Shown: piece by piece, positions 24,676 through 32,770 of the stretch
Layout of the letters: each line of letters opens with the position of its first letter
Numbering within the stretch: the first letter of the stretch is position 1
Assembly: GCF_022808775.1 (NCBI RefSeq)
Contig: NZ_JAKZLA010000003.1
Span: 1 to 64,000 of the forward strand
DNA: 64,000 nucleotides
Source: Geothrix terrae
GTDB taxonomy: Bacteria > Acidobacteriota > Holophagae > Holophagales > Holophagaceae
Direction of reading: 5' to 3'
Translations under genes and position numbers: made by a program
Notes under the pieces: model-generated
What the model saw: only the letters and a program-made list of their open reading frames with translations
What the model was told of the DNA's origin: nothing
Database searches by the model: none

Positions 24676-25176
24676 ATGCTCCGGAGCTGCCGCCTCTCCC
24701 AGCGGGGGACCTCCCTGCTGGACCTCACCGTCTCCATGGCCGTGGCCGCCGTCATGACCATGATCTGCCTGGCCCAGTGGGACCCCGGCAGTGCCGAGCT
24801 CTCGGTGGCCCACCAGGAGATCCGCGGCAGCCTGGAGCAGGCCTTCAGCCTGGCCCGGGCCCGGGGCACGAACGTCACTGTGGCCCTGGGCCAGGCCTCC
24901 GGCGCCGGAGAGCACCTTCCGGTGCAGCTCAGCCGCCGGATCAAGTGGGGCAAGCCCGCCCAGATCCCCCTGCCGCCGGGCATGGACGCGCCCACGGTGG
25001 CGGCCCGCACGGGCGAGGCCCACCCCATCCTCACGGTCACCCCCCGTCACACGGCCCTGGCCAGCACTTGGTTCCTGAACGATGGCCAGGAAGCGCTCTG
25101 CATGCGGCTCTCCGGCCAGGGCCGGCTCCAGGTGCTCCGGTGGCGGCGGGATCGCCAGAAGTGGGTGAGGGTCTGA
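24676..25176 (+). CDS. type IV pilin-like prepilin (GspH/FimT-like pseudopilin)
   Basis: The 166-residue protein begins with a short basic leader and a class III prepilin signal: RGTSLLDLTVSMAVAAVMTM, with cleavage expected after Gly11 and a hydrophobic helix following. The residue at position +5 is Asp (Asp16) instead of the near-invariant Glu. The rest, with strands such as AQIPLPPGMDAPTV and ALASTWFLNDGQEAL, resembles a GspH/FimT pseudopilin head. It sits between comEA and radC and its TGA stop overlaps the radC ATG. ATG 24676 is preferred; GTG 24670 is in frame. Confidence 0.8.
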   Translation: MLRSCRLSQRGTSLLDLTVSMAVAAVMTMICLAQWDPGSAELSVAHQEIRGSLEQAFSLARARGTNVTVALGQASGAGEHLPVQLSRRIKWGKPAQIPLPPGMDAPTVAARTGEAHPILTVTPRHTALASTWFLNDGQEALCMRLSGQGRLQVLRWRRDRQKWVRV

Positions 25177-25856
25177 TGCGCATCCTCGACCTCTCCCCCG
25201 ACCAGCGCCCCCGGGAGCGCCTCCTCGCCGGTCACGGCGAGACCCTCTCGGACGCGGACCTCCTGGCCCTGATCTGGGGCACGGGCCTCCGGGGCCACAG
25301 CGCCGTGGAGCTGGCCCAGGCCGTGCTGGGCCGCACCGGCGGCCTGGCGGGCCTCCTGTCCCTGGGCCTCGACGACTGGCTGGGCCAGCCCGGTCTCGGC
25401 CCCGCCAAGGCAGGCCAGCTCTGGGCTGCCCTGGAGCTCTCCCGGCGCGCCCAGCGCGGCTCGGACCGGCCCCGCATCACCAGCCCCCGCGCCGCCGGCA
25501 GCTACCTGCTGCCCCGCTGCCAGGGCTGGACCGAGGAGCGCTTCGGCCTCCTGGCTCTCAACGCCAAGGGCGACCTGCTGGCCGAGCGCATCCTCAGCCA
25601 GGGCACGGCCACCGCCACGCTCATCAGCCCCCGCGAGTTCTTCCGCGAGGCCCTGCGCTACGGCGCCAGCACCGCCCTGGCCTTCCACAACCACCCCAGT
25701 GGCGACCCCGCTCCCAGCCGCGAGGACATCCAGCTCACCCGCCGCCTCCAGGCCGCGGGCGAGTCCCTGGGCGTGCCCCTGGCGGACCACCTCATCCTCG
25801 GGAGCGAGCGCTATCACAGCTTCCGCGCGGCCGAAGGCTGGGATCAGCGAGGGTAG
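25176..25856 (+). CDS. radC: RadC-family JAB-domain protein
   Basis: The 226-residue protein has an N-terminal helix-hairpin-helix-like region (PRERLLAGHGETLSDADLLA; LGPAKAGQLWAALELSRR) and a C-terminal JAB/MPN+ metalloprotease-like domain. The zinc motif is FHNHPSGDP (170-178), with the upstream Glu in TEERFG. RadC proteins were once linked to DNA repair; their true activity is uncertain, and they are often found with competence genes or mobile elements. Its start overlaps the pseudopilin stop, so the three genes are likely one operon. Confidence 0.93.
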   Translation: MRILDLSPDQRPRERLLAGHGETLSDADLLALIWGTGLRGHSAVELAQAVLGRTGGLAGLLSLGLDDWLGQPGLGPAKAGQLWAALELSRRAQRGSDRPRITSPRAAGSYLLPRCQGWTEERFGLLALNAKGDLLAERILSQGTATATLISPREFFREALRYGASTALAFHNHPSGDPAPSREDIQLTRRLQAAGESLGVPLADHLILGSERYHSFRAAEGWDQRG

Positions 25857-25892
25857 GCGCGTGTCCAAGTCATCGATAGGGGCTGCATTGAC

Positions 25893-25980
25893 GGCAAAGG
25901 GCCATCAGGCAAGGAAGCGGGCGCAGGGCGGTACGGGTTCACCGTTCAAGCCCGGTGACGCAGCCTGGGGGCCCTTTGCC
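25893..25980. other. candidate structured intergenic RNA / long inverted repeat
   Basis: In the 274 bp between convergent radC and the M20 peptidase gene, GGCAAAGGGCC (25893-25903) pairs with GGCCCTTTGCC (25970-25980). Nested inside are CAGGC/GCCTG (25906-25910, 25963-25967), GCG/CGC and CGGG/CCCG. The nesting suggests a folded RNA or a complex terminator. The rest of the gap (25981-26130) shows no recognisable gene, although one + frame stays open to 26144. Confidence 0.35.
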
Positions 25981-26130
25981 ATCAACCCTTCGGGCAGGAG
26001 TGGCAGCCGTCGGGATACGGTGTCAAGCTCCTCGTCCTTGGAACCACCAAGGCCTTCGTCGCTTTCCTTGCCTCCCTCGGCTGGCACCCCTGTGCAGCCC
26101 CCACCCATGATTTGGACACGCTCCGAGGGC

Positions 26131-27645
26131 TCAGGGCTTGAAGGGCTCCTTCAGCGGCTCGCCGCAGGCGAGGTCGGTCAGGGTCTCGATGAGCACGTGG
26201 ACGCCGCGGTGCAGATCCTCGATCGGCACCTGCTCGTCCACGTCGTGCCCCGGGTAGGGCTGGCCGGGGAACCACATGCCGAAGGCGATGGCGTGGGGCA
26301 TGCGCTTGGCATAGGTGCCGCCTCCGGAGATGGCCGGCCGATCGACCCTTCCGGTGGCGCGGGCATAGTCGGCCATGAGGCGCTTCACCAGCCGGGACTG
26401 GGGATCGAAGGCCAGCGGCGTGTCCCCGAAGAAGCCCCCGAAGCTGAAGGTCGCGTGCCGGGCAGTGGCAAACTCGGAGACCACCTGCCGAAGGTGCGCC
26501 TCCAGCGCGGGTCCGTAACGCTTCGGCGTCGCGCGGATATTGAGGGTGAGCTTCAGGCCCCCGTCAGTCTCCGGCTTGAGGGTGGCCACGTTCACCGCAC
26601 ATCGGCCCCAGAGCGGGTCGGTTTCAGTGAGTCCCAGCCCGGTCCCGTACAGGTCCGTGCCCGCCTTCCGGGCGAAGGCCAGGAGGTCGTCCGCCCCGCC
26701 CGGGGGCAGCTCGCCGTCCAGCAGCCGCGCCAGGGCCACGAGCGCATTGCGACCCCCCTCCAGGTTGACGCCGCCATGGGCGGCCTTGCCCTGGACGGTG
26801 ACGGTCAGGGAGGCCCCGGCCCCTTCCGGCGCGAGGCTGAAGGCCGCCCGGCATCCGGGATCCAGCGGCCGAGCCTCCAGCCGCTTCCGGAGGTCGGTCA
26901 GGGGATCCGTCCCGGTCGCGGAGGCCAGGCGGATCACCGCCCGGTCGGGGACGATGCTCGTGGCCAGGCCCGCCTCCAGGGCCGCCACGGTCCAGGGGCG
27001 GTCCGCCGTGGGAGCGGTGGGTCGCTGGGTTGCGAGGGTGAGCGCGTTCCAGGCCTTCTCGCCCACGACCACGGGGAAGGCGGAATCGAGCACGAGGCTG
27101 AGGTCCGGCGGCCGGTTCGCCTTCAGGTAGTCCGTGATGTCGGTGTTGGTGCTCTCCTCGTCGCTTCCCACCAGGAGCCGGATGGTGCTGGTCCGGGCGG
27201 GGCCCGACTCCTTCAGGGCCTTCATGGCCAGGAGAGCCTGGATCATCGGGCCCTTGTCGTCCGCGGCCCCGCGGCCGAGGACCCGCCCATCCTTCACGGT
27301 CCCCGAGAAGGGCGGGATGCTCCAGTGGTCGTCCACGGGCTGCACGTCGCCATGGACGAGGAGGCCGAGCACCGGCGCCCCAGCTCGCGGGCCCGTGGCC
27401 GGCAGGTCCACCTCCATCACCTTGCCCGCGTCCCGCACCTCGAAACCCAGGTCCATGGCGAGCGCCTGGAGCCAGGCCTTCTGGTCCGTCCAGGCCTTCG
27501 TGTTCCCGGCGACCGTGGGGAAGCGGATCACCTCGGACAGCAGGGGCACCAGCCGGGGCGCGAGGCGGCGGTCGTAGTGGTCGTGGATCGGCCCCGCCGG
27601 CTGGGCCGCCCACAGGAGAGAAGGGATCATCAAGGAAAGCAGCAT
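26131..27645 (-). CDS. secreted M20-family metallopeptidase / dipeptidase
   Basis: The 504-residue enzyme has a signal peptide (about 1-14, ending LLWAAQ) and the M20 peptidase fold. LLVHGDVQPVDDHW carries the first zinc ligand His and Asp, GRGAADDKGPM the bridging Asp, and VGSDEES the catalytic Glu pair. A dimerisation domain follows, and FGMWFPGQPYPGHDVDEQV near the C-terminus supplies the final His. It resembles PepV/carnosinase-type dipeptidases and would act in the periplasm. ATG 27645 is preferred over the adjacent GTG codons (27651, 27654) because of spacing to GGAGG. Confidence 0.9.
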   Translation of the reverse strand: MLLSLMIPSLLWAAQPAGPIHDHYDRRLAPRLVPLLSEVIRFPTVAGNTKAWTDQKAWLQALAMDLGFEVRDAGKVMEVDLPATGPRAGAPVLGLLVHGDVQPVDDHWSIPPFSGTVKDGRVLGRGAADDKGPMIQALLAMKALKESGPARTSTIRLLVGSDEESTNTDITDYLKANRPPDLSLVLDSAFPVVVGEKAWNALTLATQRPTAPTADRPWTVAALEAGLATSIVPDRAVIRLASATGTDPLTDLRKRLEARPLDPGCRAAFSLAPEGAGASLTVTVQGKAAHGGVNLEGGRNALVALARLLDGELPPGGADDLLAFARKAGTDLYGTGLGLTETDPLWGRCAVNVATLKPETDGGLKLTLNIRATPKRYGPALEAHLRQVVSEFATARHATFSFGGFFGDTPLAFDPQSRLVKRLMADYARATGRVDRPAISGGGTYAKRMPHAIAFGMWFPGQPYPGHDVDEQVPIEDLHRGVHVLIETLTDLACGEPLKEPFKP

Positions 27646-27774
27646 CCGCACCACGACCTCCGCACAGCTGATCCCCGACTATACGTGTGCAGACAGAAAT
27701 TCCAGCCCGGATTGACGGAACGACAGATTTCGCCTTGAGGCGACAAGGGGCGGAGGCCCGAAGCAGACTGCCCA

Positions 27775-27857
27775 CGATTCAGTGACTTCGAATCCCTCTC
27801 TCCCCGCAAAAGCAAAGCCGCCTTTCGGCGGCTTCAGTGGCGGAGAGAGGGGGATTC
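27775..27857. repeat. 83-bp direct repeat, copy A (tRNA-Ser tail plus terminator duplicate)
   Basis: This unit repeats almost exactly at 27942-28024. Read on the minus strand it contains GAATCCCCCTCTCTCCGCCA, identical to the 3' end of the neighbouring tRNA-Ser(GCT), followed by a GCCGCC/GGCGGC terminator stem and then an inverted copy of the same tRNA tail. It carries no tRNA body. Confidence 0.85.
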
Positions 27858-27862
27858 CCTCC

Positions 27863-27941
27863 GGCCGCACGATTCGTTCGGCTTTCTGTCCCGGGTCCGA
27901 CAGCCCTGCGGGCTGTCTCCCCGGGCCAAGACGAAAGCCGG

Positions 27942-27960
<19 letters not shown>
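27863..27960. repeat. left arm of about 98-bp imperfect inverted repeat around tRNA-Ser pair
   Basis: It runs from GGCCGCACGATTCG to GATTTCGAATC. It matches the reverse complement of 28321-28419 over its whole length, with the core GGCTTTCTGTCCCGGGTCCG identical in both. Confidence 0.8.
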
Positions 27961-28097
<137 letters not shown>

Positions 28098-28180
28098 AAG
28101 GCCTTCCAGATTACCGTTGGGGGCGGTTCCGCACAAGGCTTCTTGCCCAGGGCCGCGCCCAGCCTTCAAGATGGAAGCAC

Positions 28181-28270
28181 GGAGGGATGGCCGAGCGGTT
28201 TAAGGCAACGGTCTTGAAAACCGTCGTGGGTGTGAGCTCACCGCGAGTTCGAATCTCGCTCCCTCCGCCA
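28181..28270 (+). tRNA. tRNA-Ser (anticodon TGA)
   Basis: The acceptor GGAGGGA pairs with TCCCTCC and CCA is encoded at the end (28268-28270). The anticodon stem ACGGT/ACCGT carries loop CTTGAAA with anticodon TGA at 28215-28217. There is a long variable arm (GGGTGTGAGCTCACC) and a T-arm CGAGTTCGAATCTCG. It decodes UCN codons and is divergent from the GCT tRNA 83 bp away. Confidence 0.97.
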
Positions 28271-28275
28271 CATCA

Positions 28276-28296
28276 GCGCCCCGCGACGCGGGGCGC
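28276..28296 (+). terminator. tRNA-Ser(TGA) terminator
   Basis: GCGCCCCGC (28276-28284) and GCGGGGCGC (28288-28296) form a perfect 9-bp stem around a GAC loop, five bases after the tRNA CCA. The U-tract is weak (CTTG). Confidence 0.75.
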
Positions 28297-28320
28297 CTTG
28301 ATGAATGCGCGGGGGAGCGT

Positions 28321-28419
28321 GATTCGAAGTCACTGAATCCCTGGCGCTCGCCTTGGCTCAGGGGGACAGCCGAGTGGGCTGTCGGACCCGGGACAGAAAG
28401 CCGGGCGATTCGTGCGGCC
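28321..28419. repeat. right arm of the inverted repeat around tRNA-Ser pair
   Basis: This is the reverse-complement partner of 27863-27960. It begins GATTCGAAGTCACTGAATCC, also an inverted copy of the start of repeats A and B, and ends CGATTCGTGCGGCC. An 11-bp stem (CCTCGGCGTCG 28418-28428 / CGACGCCGAGG 28438-28448) follows at once. From there to 28688 nothing else is recognised apart from a good ribosome site before the next gene. Confidence 0.8.
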
Positions 28420-28688
28420 TCGGCGTCGTACGTAGCGCGACGCCGAGGAAATCCCGCCCAGCGGCGACCTCACCTTGGCTCAACGGGTTTCAATCGCTTG
28501 ACGGATCAGAGCTTCATCAAGAAAAAAGGGATTCATCCCCGGGCCGGCGCCGTACCATGGGGGCGTCCAATCCGCCTTCGCGCTCTCGAAGGAGATGGCA
28601 GGCGATCTGGACGGATCTTGGTCAAGGCGTCTTCCCGGTTTTCAAGGCCCGACCGCCCCCGGTGGTCTGGGGGTGAAAGGAGGAGGCG

Positions 28689-29759
28689 ATGCTGGACACG
28701 CTTCGGTACCGGAGTCTCAACGGGGCCCGCGCCATCCGGCGCTGGGCCGTTCCCTATGTCGGGTCGCGGCTGCGGCCGGACGAGTTCCGGCCCCTGCTCT
28801 GCTACCTCTTCACCGACTGGAAGTGCAACATCGATTGCCACTACTGCTTCCAGTACGACAACCACCGGCCGGGCATGTCCCTCGAGACGGCACGCGCCTC
28901 CATCGACTGGCTGAAGACGGTGGGCTGCCGGGTCCTCGCCATCATGGGCGGCGAGCCCCTGGTGCGGAAGGACTTCATCCTGGACGTGATCCGCTACGGC
29001 AGCGAGAACGGGTTCTTCGTCTACCTGCCCACCAACGGCTACCTCATGGACCGGGCCTTCATCGATGCCGCCGGCGAAGCCGGCGTCACCGCCATCAACC
29101 TGGCCGTGGACTGCGTGGCACCGCGGAAGGGCCTGCCGAAGGCGCTCCTGGCCATCGAGCCGCAGTTCCGCTACCTCGTGGCCCAGCAGAAGAAGCACGG
29201 CTACATCCTCTTCTTCAACATCAACATCTGCGGCCCGAACCTGCGGGACGTGCGGATGCTCACGGAGATCGCGCGCCAGAACGGCATCGGCACCGACTAC
29301 CACCTGCTGGAGGATCCGCAGGCCACGGTGGACACGGAGCACTACGCCCACCCCGACAACGACCTGCGCATCCGGCCCGAGCAGTACGAGGAGGTGGACG
29401 CGCTGCTGGACTGGCTCATCGAGAAGCAGGACCAGGGCTGGTGCATGGTCAACGCGCCCGAGCACCTCCGGGCCATGAAGGACCGCCTGCGGGGCCGGAT
29501 CAAGCCCTGGGATTGCCGCGCCGGGCACAACGGCGCGCTGATCAAGCCGGACGGCTCCATCGCGCCCTGCTTCGACCTCATCACGCACCCCTATGACTGG
29601 GGGCGCATCTGGAAGCCCGACTTCAACCCCGAGGCGCTGCGGGCCGCGAAGGAGGCCTGCCTGCCCCACTGCTCCTCCACCTGCTTCTACAACCTGGGCA
29701 CTTACTACAACCTGCGGTCCCTGCCCACCTGGCTCGCCAAGCACGCGAGGATGGGCTGA
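28689..29759 (+). CDS. radical SAM/SPASM-type protein
   Basis: The 356-residue protein carries the radical SAM cluster motif CNIDCHYC (Cys46, Cys50, Cys53), MGGEPLVRKDF as the SAM-contacting GGE segment, and a C-terminal cysteine-rich region. That region reads DCRAGHNGALIKPDGSIAPC, followed by ACLPHCSSTC, which fits a SPASM/twitch domain binding auxiliary Fe-S clusters. Such enzymes modify peptides or other substrates by radical chemistry. No precursor peptide gene is seen beside it. An AAGGAGGAGG site precedes the ATG. The trihaem cytochrome gene is convergent. Confidence 0.88.
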   Translation: MLDTLRYRSLNGARAIRRWAVPYVGSRLRPDEFRPLLCYLFTDWKCNIDCHYCFQYDNHRPGMSLETARASIDWLKTVGCRVLAIMGGEPLVRKDFILDVIRYGSENGFFVYLPTNGYLMDRAFIDAAGEAGVTAINLAVDCVAPRKGLPKALLAIEPQFRYLVAQQKKHGYILFFNINICGPNLRDVRMLTEIARQNGIGTDYHLLEDPQATVDTEHYAHPDNDLRIRPEQYEEVDALLDWLIEKQDQGWCMVNAPEHLRAMKDRLRGRIKPWDCRAGHNGALIKPDGSIAPCFDLITHPYDWGRIWKPDFNPEALRAAKEACLPHCSSTCFYNLGTYYNLRSLPTWLAKHARMG

Positions 29760-29794
29760 CCCCCAGGGAGGGCAGCGACAGATTTCAAGGCGCG

Positions 29795-30142
29795 TCAGGC
29801 CTTCTTGTGGGCGTGGACCTTCGCGAACATGGCGTCGGTCATGGGCGACACCTTCTTCTTCCCGTGGCAGGTGGCGCACTGGGCCTTGTCCGGCATGATC
29901 AGGCCGGCCTTCTTGGCGGCGGCGGGATCCTTCATGACCCGGATGCCCTTGTACTCGCTGCCCGGGCCGTGGCAGCCTTCGCAGTCCAGCACGGGCTTCA
30001 GCTTGGCGTGCGGCGAAGCGCTCCAGGACTCGAACTGGACCTTGTGGCACAGCTTGCAGGACGCAGTGCCGATGCGGGTCGGGGCCGCACTGGCAACCGC
30101 GCACGCGATGAGCGCCACCACCACAGGACGGATCAGCACCAT
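29795..30142 (-). CDS. small trihaem c-type cytochrome
   Basis: The 115-residue exported protein has a signal peptide (about 1-20, ending ASAA) and three haem-binding CxxCH motifs: CKLCH (29-33), CEGCH (54-58) and CATCH (89-93). Additional histidines (His45, His110, His112) could be axial ligands. The spacing resembles cytochrome c554/c7-type electron carriers and suits extracellular or periplasmic electron transfer. No other cytochrome genes are beside it. The start has GGAGG at good distance. Confidence 0.92.
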   Translation of the reverse strand: MVLIRPVVVALIACAVASAAPTRIGTASCKLCHKVQFESWSASPHAKLKPVLDCEGCHGPGSEYKGIRVMKDPAAAKKAGLIMPDKAQCATCHGKKKVSPMTDAMFAKVHAHKKA

Positions 30143-30228
30143 GGCTTCCTCCTTGGAAGAGGTCTTCACGCTACGCGCCTGTGCCGGATATTTCATCCAA
30201 CCCACAGGTCCAGATTGAAAACCCGCGC

Positions 30229-31611
30229 TCAGGGCGTGCGGAAGCGGTGGTGCCGCAGGGGCGGAATGCCGTCGTGCAGGCACAGGCCGCGGGCCGACAT
30301 CGGCGGGGAGAACCAACGCTCGGTGGCGGGCCGGGTCCGGGGATCCTGGGTCTGGTTCATGGACCAGCGGGAGGCGCGCTCCTCCCCGTCGAGGCGGAAG
30401 CGGGCCCGCACCGACCACAGGTACTCTGTGGCCGGAGCCAGGGCGGCTTCAAGGCCGTGCTCCACGTAGGTCTTCTGCATCGGTGGCGCCTCCCCCTCGG
30501 AAGGAGACGCGGCGCCGGCCGGATCCAGGCGGGCTTCCAGCCGCATTCCGGTCCGCTCGTAGACCAGCGCGCCCGGACCGCCCCCCACGGAGGCCCAGAT
30601 CCGGAGGTCGTACCGGACGTCGGTGATGCGCCCGAACAGGCCGCCGACATCGTGATCAAGATCCTCCCGGCGGGGGAAGGCCTCCCACTGCAGGACAGGC
30701 CGGAGGCTTTCGACCTGGGGCGAGGCCCCCCCGAAGGGGAGGAGCGTGAGGGCCACGGGCCTGGGCCGGCGGGGCAGCAGTCCGCACGTCGCCGGGCCCA
30801 GTTCCTTCGAGATGAAGAAATCCTGGATCAGGAAGGCGGAATCGGCCACGGCCTCGGCCGCCGAATCCAGCGTGGCGTCCACGGCCTCCTGCAGCCGCTT
30901 CCCCTCTTCCGCGCCCCATTCCTGGAGGGGGCGCCGGGGGCCGCCGACAGAGAACCGCCGCGTCAGCAGGGCGGTCCCCTTCGGATCCAGCACACGGTAG
31001 AGGACCGTCAGCTGGAAGTCGGCCACGGGATGGGAGCCGACGCCGCCGTACAGCCCCCAGGAGAGGGCCGAGACCTCCACCCGCAGGTCCGGCACCGCGC
31101 CCGGGACCGCCAGAACCTTCCCCGTTCCGGGCAACCGCTGGACCACCCCCTTCGCCAGTTCGGCCGACAGATCCGCCTGGTTGCGCGCCAGGACCGCCTT
31201 CGCCGCCTCGGCATCCTTGGTGGGAATGCCGTGGGCGTAGCCCACAGCGGCCCCGCCCGCACCGCCGATCACGGTGCCTGCGGGCACGAGGATGGGGGCG
31301 AGGATGACGAAGAAGGGGCCGGTCTGCAGGGAAGCCAGGAATCCGGCCGTGGCCCCGGTGGCGGCCCCTGTGGCGGCCCCCTTCCCCGCCGCGCGCCCCT
31401 TGCCGATCTCGCTCCCGAGCTGGGCCTGGGTGCCGGGCTCGGGGGCCACCGGCACCACCGCCACGGCGACCGCCCCCCTCCGGACGGGCTCCGGCACGGC
31501 GGGCGTGTAGGCCAGAGGATGCGGGGTGGCGCAGCCCCAGGCCAGAACGGCCAGGAGACCCGCGGAGAGGCGAACTCCCCGGGCGGGTCTCCCGTGACGG
31601 ACGGTGGGCAT
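30229..31611 (-). CDS. large hypothetical lipoprotein
   Basis: The 460-residue protein begins with a lipoprotein signal ending LAWGCAT (lipid Cys27). A glycine/alanine-rich hydrophobic segment with GAATGATAGFLAS and GGAGGAAVGYAHG (about 78-125) resembles glycine-zipper domains that insert in membranes. The C-terminal half contains LRPVLQWEAFP and TEYLWSVRARFRLDGEE, a fibronectin-like pattern. The function is unknown. The gene follows ilvE by 25 bp on the same strand, so it may be read through from the mocR-ilvE transcript. Confidence 0.75.
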   Translation of the reverse strand: MPTVRHGRPARGVRLSAGLLAVLAWGCATPHPLAYTPAVPEPVRRGAVAVAVVPVAPEPGTQAQLGSEIGKGRAAGKGAATGAATGATAGFLASLQTGPFFVILAPILVPAGTVIGGAGGAAVGYAHGIPTKDAEAAKAVLARNQADLSAELAKGVVQRLPGTGKVLAVPGAVPDLRVEVSALSWGLYGGVGSHPVADFQLTVLYRVLDPKGTALLTRRFSVGGPRRPLQEWGAEEGKRLQEAVDATLDSAAEAVADSAFLIQDFFISKELGPATCGLLPRRPRPVALTLLPFGGASPQVESLRPVLQWEAFPRREDLDHDVGGLFGRITDVRYDLRIWASVGGGPGALVYERTGMRLEARLDPAGAASPSEGEAPPMQKTYVEHGLEAALAPATEYLWSVRARFRLDGEERASRWSMNQTQDPRTRPATERWFSPPMSARGLCLHDGIPPLRHHRFRTP

Positions 31612-31636
31612 GGCCCCCTCCGGAATGCCGGCTGGA

Positions 31637-32749
31637 TTATCCGACGATCTTCTTCATCCAGCCATGGGGGTCCGGCGCGAGGCCGTGCTGGAGGTTGAGG
31701 AGGGACTCGCGCAGCTTGGCGGCCACCGGGCCCGTCTCGCCGTTGTTCACGAGCCACTCGCCCCTGCGGGACTTCACGCGGCCCACGGGCGTGATGACGG
31801 CGGCAGTGCCGCAGGCGAAGGTCTCGGTCATGCGGCCTTCGGCGACCGCGGCCTTCCACTCCGCCACGCTGATCTTCCGCTCCTCCGACCGGTAGCCCAG
31901 CTCACGGGCCAGCTGCAGCAGGCTGTCGCGGGTGATGCCGGGCAGCAGGGTGCCCGTGAGCTCCGGCGTCACCACCACGGTCTCGCCCTTCTCCTGGTAG
32001 ACGAAGAAGATGTTCATGCCGCCCATCTCCTCGATGTACTCGCGGTGGATGGCGTCGAGCCACACCACCTGGTCGCAGCCCTCGCCCTTGGCCTGGCTCT
32101 GGGCCACGAGGCTGGCGGCGTAGTTGCCCGCGCACTTGGCGAAGCCGGTGCCGCCGGGCGCGGCGCGGACGTAGTCATCGGAGATCCACACGGTCACGGG
32201 CTTCACGCCGCCGGAGAAGTAGGCGCCGCTGGGGCTGGCCATGAGGATGAAGAGGTACTCGCTGCTGGCGTGGACGCCCAGGGCGGGCTCGGTGCCGATC
32301 ATGAGCGGACGCATGTAGAGGCTCTCGCCCACGGCGCCCGGCACCCAGGCCTGGTCCTGGGTGATGAGGGCCCTGGCGGCCTCGAGGAAGCGCTCCTCGG
32401 GCAGCTCGGGCATGGCCAGGCGCGCGGCGGAGGTGGCGAACCGGCGGGCGTTGGCCTCAGGGCGGAAGGAGGCGATGCTGCCGTCCTTCTGCTTGTAGGC
32501 CTTGAAGCCCTCGAAGATGGCCTGCCCGTAGTGCAGCACGGAGGAGGCCGGCGACATCTCGATGGGGCCGTAGGCCTTCAGCACGCCCTTGCCCCAGCCC
32601 TGCCCATCCTTGTAGGGGATCACCACCATGTGGTCGGTGAACACCTGGCCGAACCGGGGATTGGTCATGAGCTTGGCGCGCTGCTCAGGGCTGGCGGCGT
32701 GGTCCGAGGGGTGGATCTCGAGGGTGGGGGTGGACATCACGGGATTCAC
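31637..32749 (-). CDS. ilvE: branched-chain amino acid aminotransferase
   Basis: The 370-residue PLP enzyme of fold type IV catalyses the last step of leucine, isoleucine and valine synthesis, using glutamate as amino donor. Signatures are LHYGQAIFEGFKAYK, LYMRPLMIGTE, the cofactor lysine in GFAKCAGNYAAS, and IEEMGGMNIFFV with a C-terminal ACGTAAVITPVGR. It matches the longer (eukaryote-like) BCAT subgroup. The start may be 32749 or the ATG four codons in (32737). It lies 21 bp downstream of a MocR-type regulator on the same strand. Confidence 0.95.
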   Translation of the reverse strand: MNPVMSTPTLEIHPSDHAASPEQRAKLMTNPRFGQVFTDHMVVIPYKDGQGWGKGVLKAYGPIEMSPASSVLHYGQAIFEGFKAYKQKDGSIASFRPEANARRFATSAARLAMPELPEERFLEAARALITQDQAWVPGAVGESLYMRPLMIGTEPALGVHASSEYLFILMASPSGAYFSGGVKPVTVWISDDYVRAAPGGTGFAKCAGNYAASLVAQSQAKGEGCDQVVWLDAIHREYIEEMGGMNIFFVYQEKGETVVVTPELTGTLLPGITRDSLLQLARELGYRSEERKISVAEWKAAVAEGRMTETFACGTAAVITPVGRVKSRRGEWLVNNGETGPVAAKLRESLLNLQHGLAPDPHGWMKKIVG

Positions 32750-32770
32750 AGGCGCTCCTTGGAGATGAAG

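Noticed and set aside
25969-26144. Open + frame reading GYGVKLLVLGTTKAFVAF as a gene fragment
   Set aside because: It has no start context, no recognised family and lies in a gap between convergent genes; insufficient for a gene call.
28098-28180. Possible prophage attachment site at tRNA-Ser
   Set aside because: The duplicated tRNA tail would fit an att core, but no integrase or phage gene lies between or beside the copies; kept only as a repeat finding.
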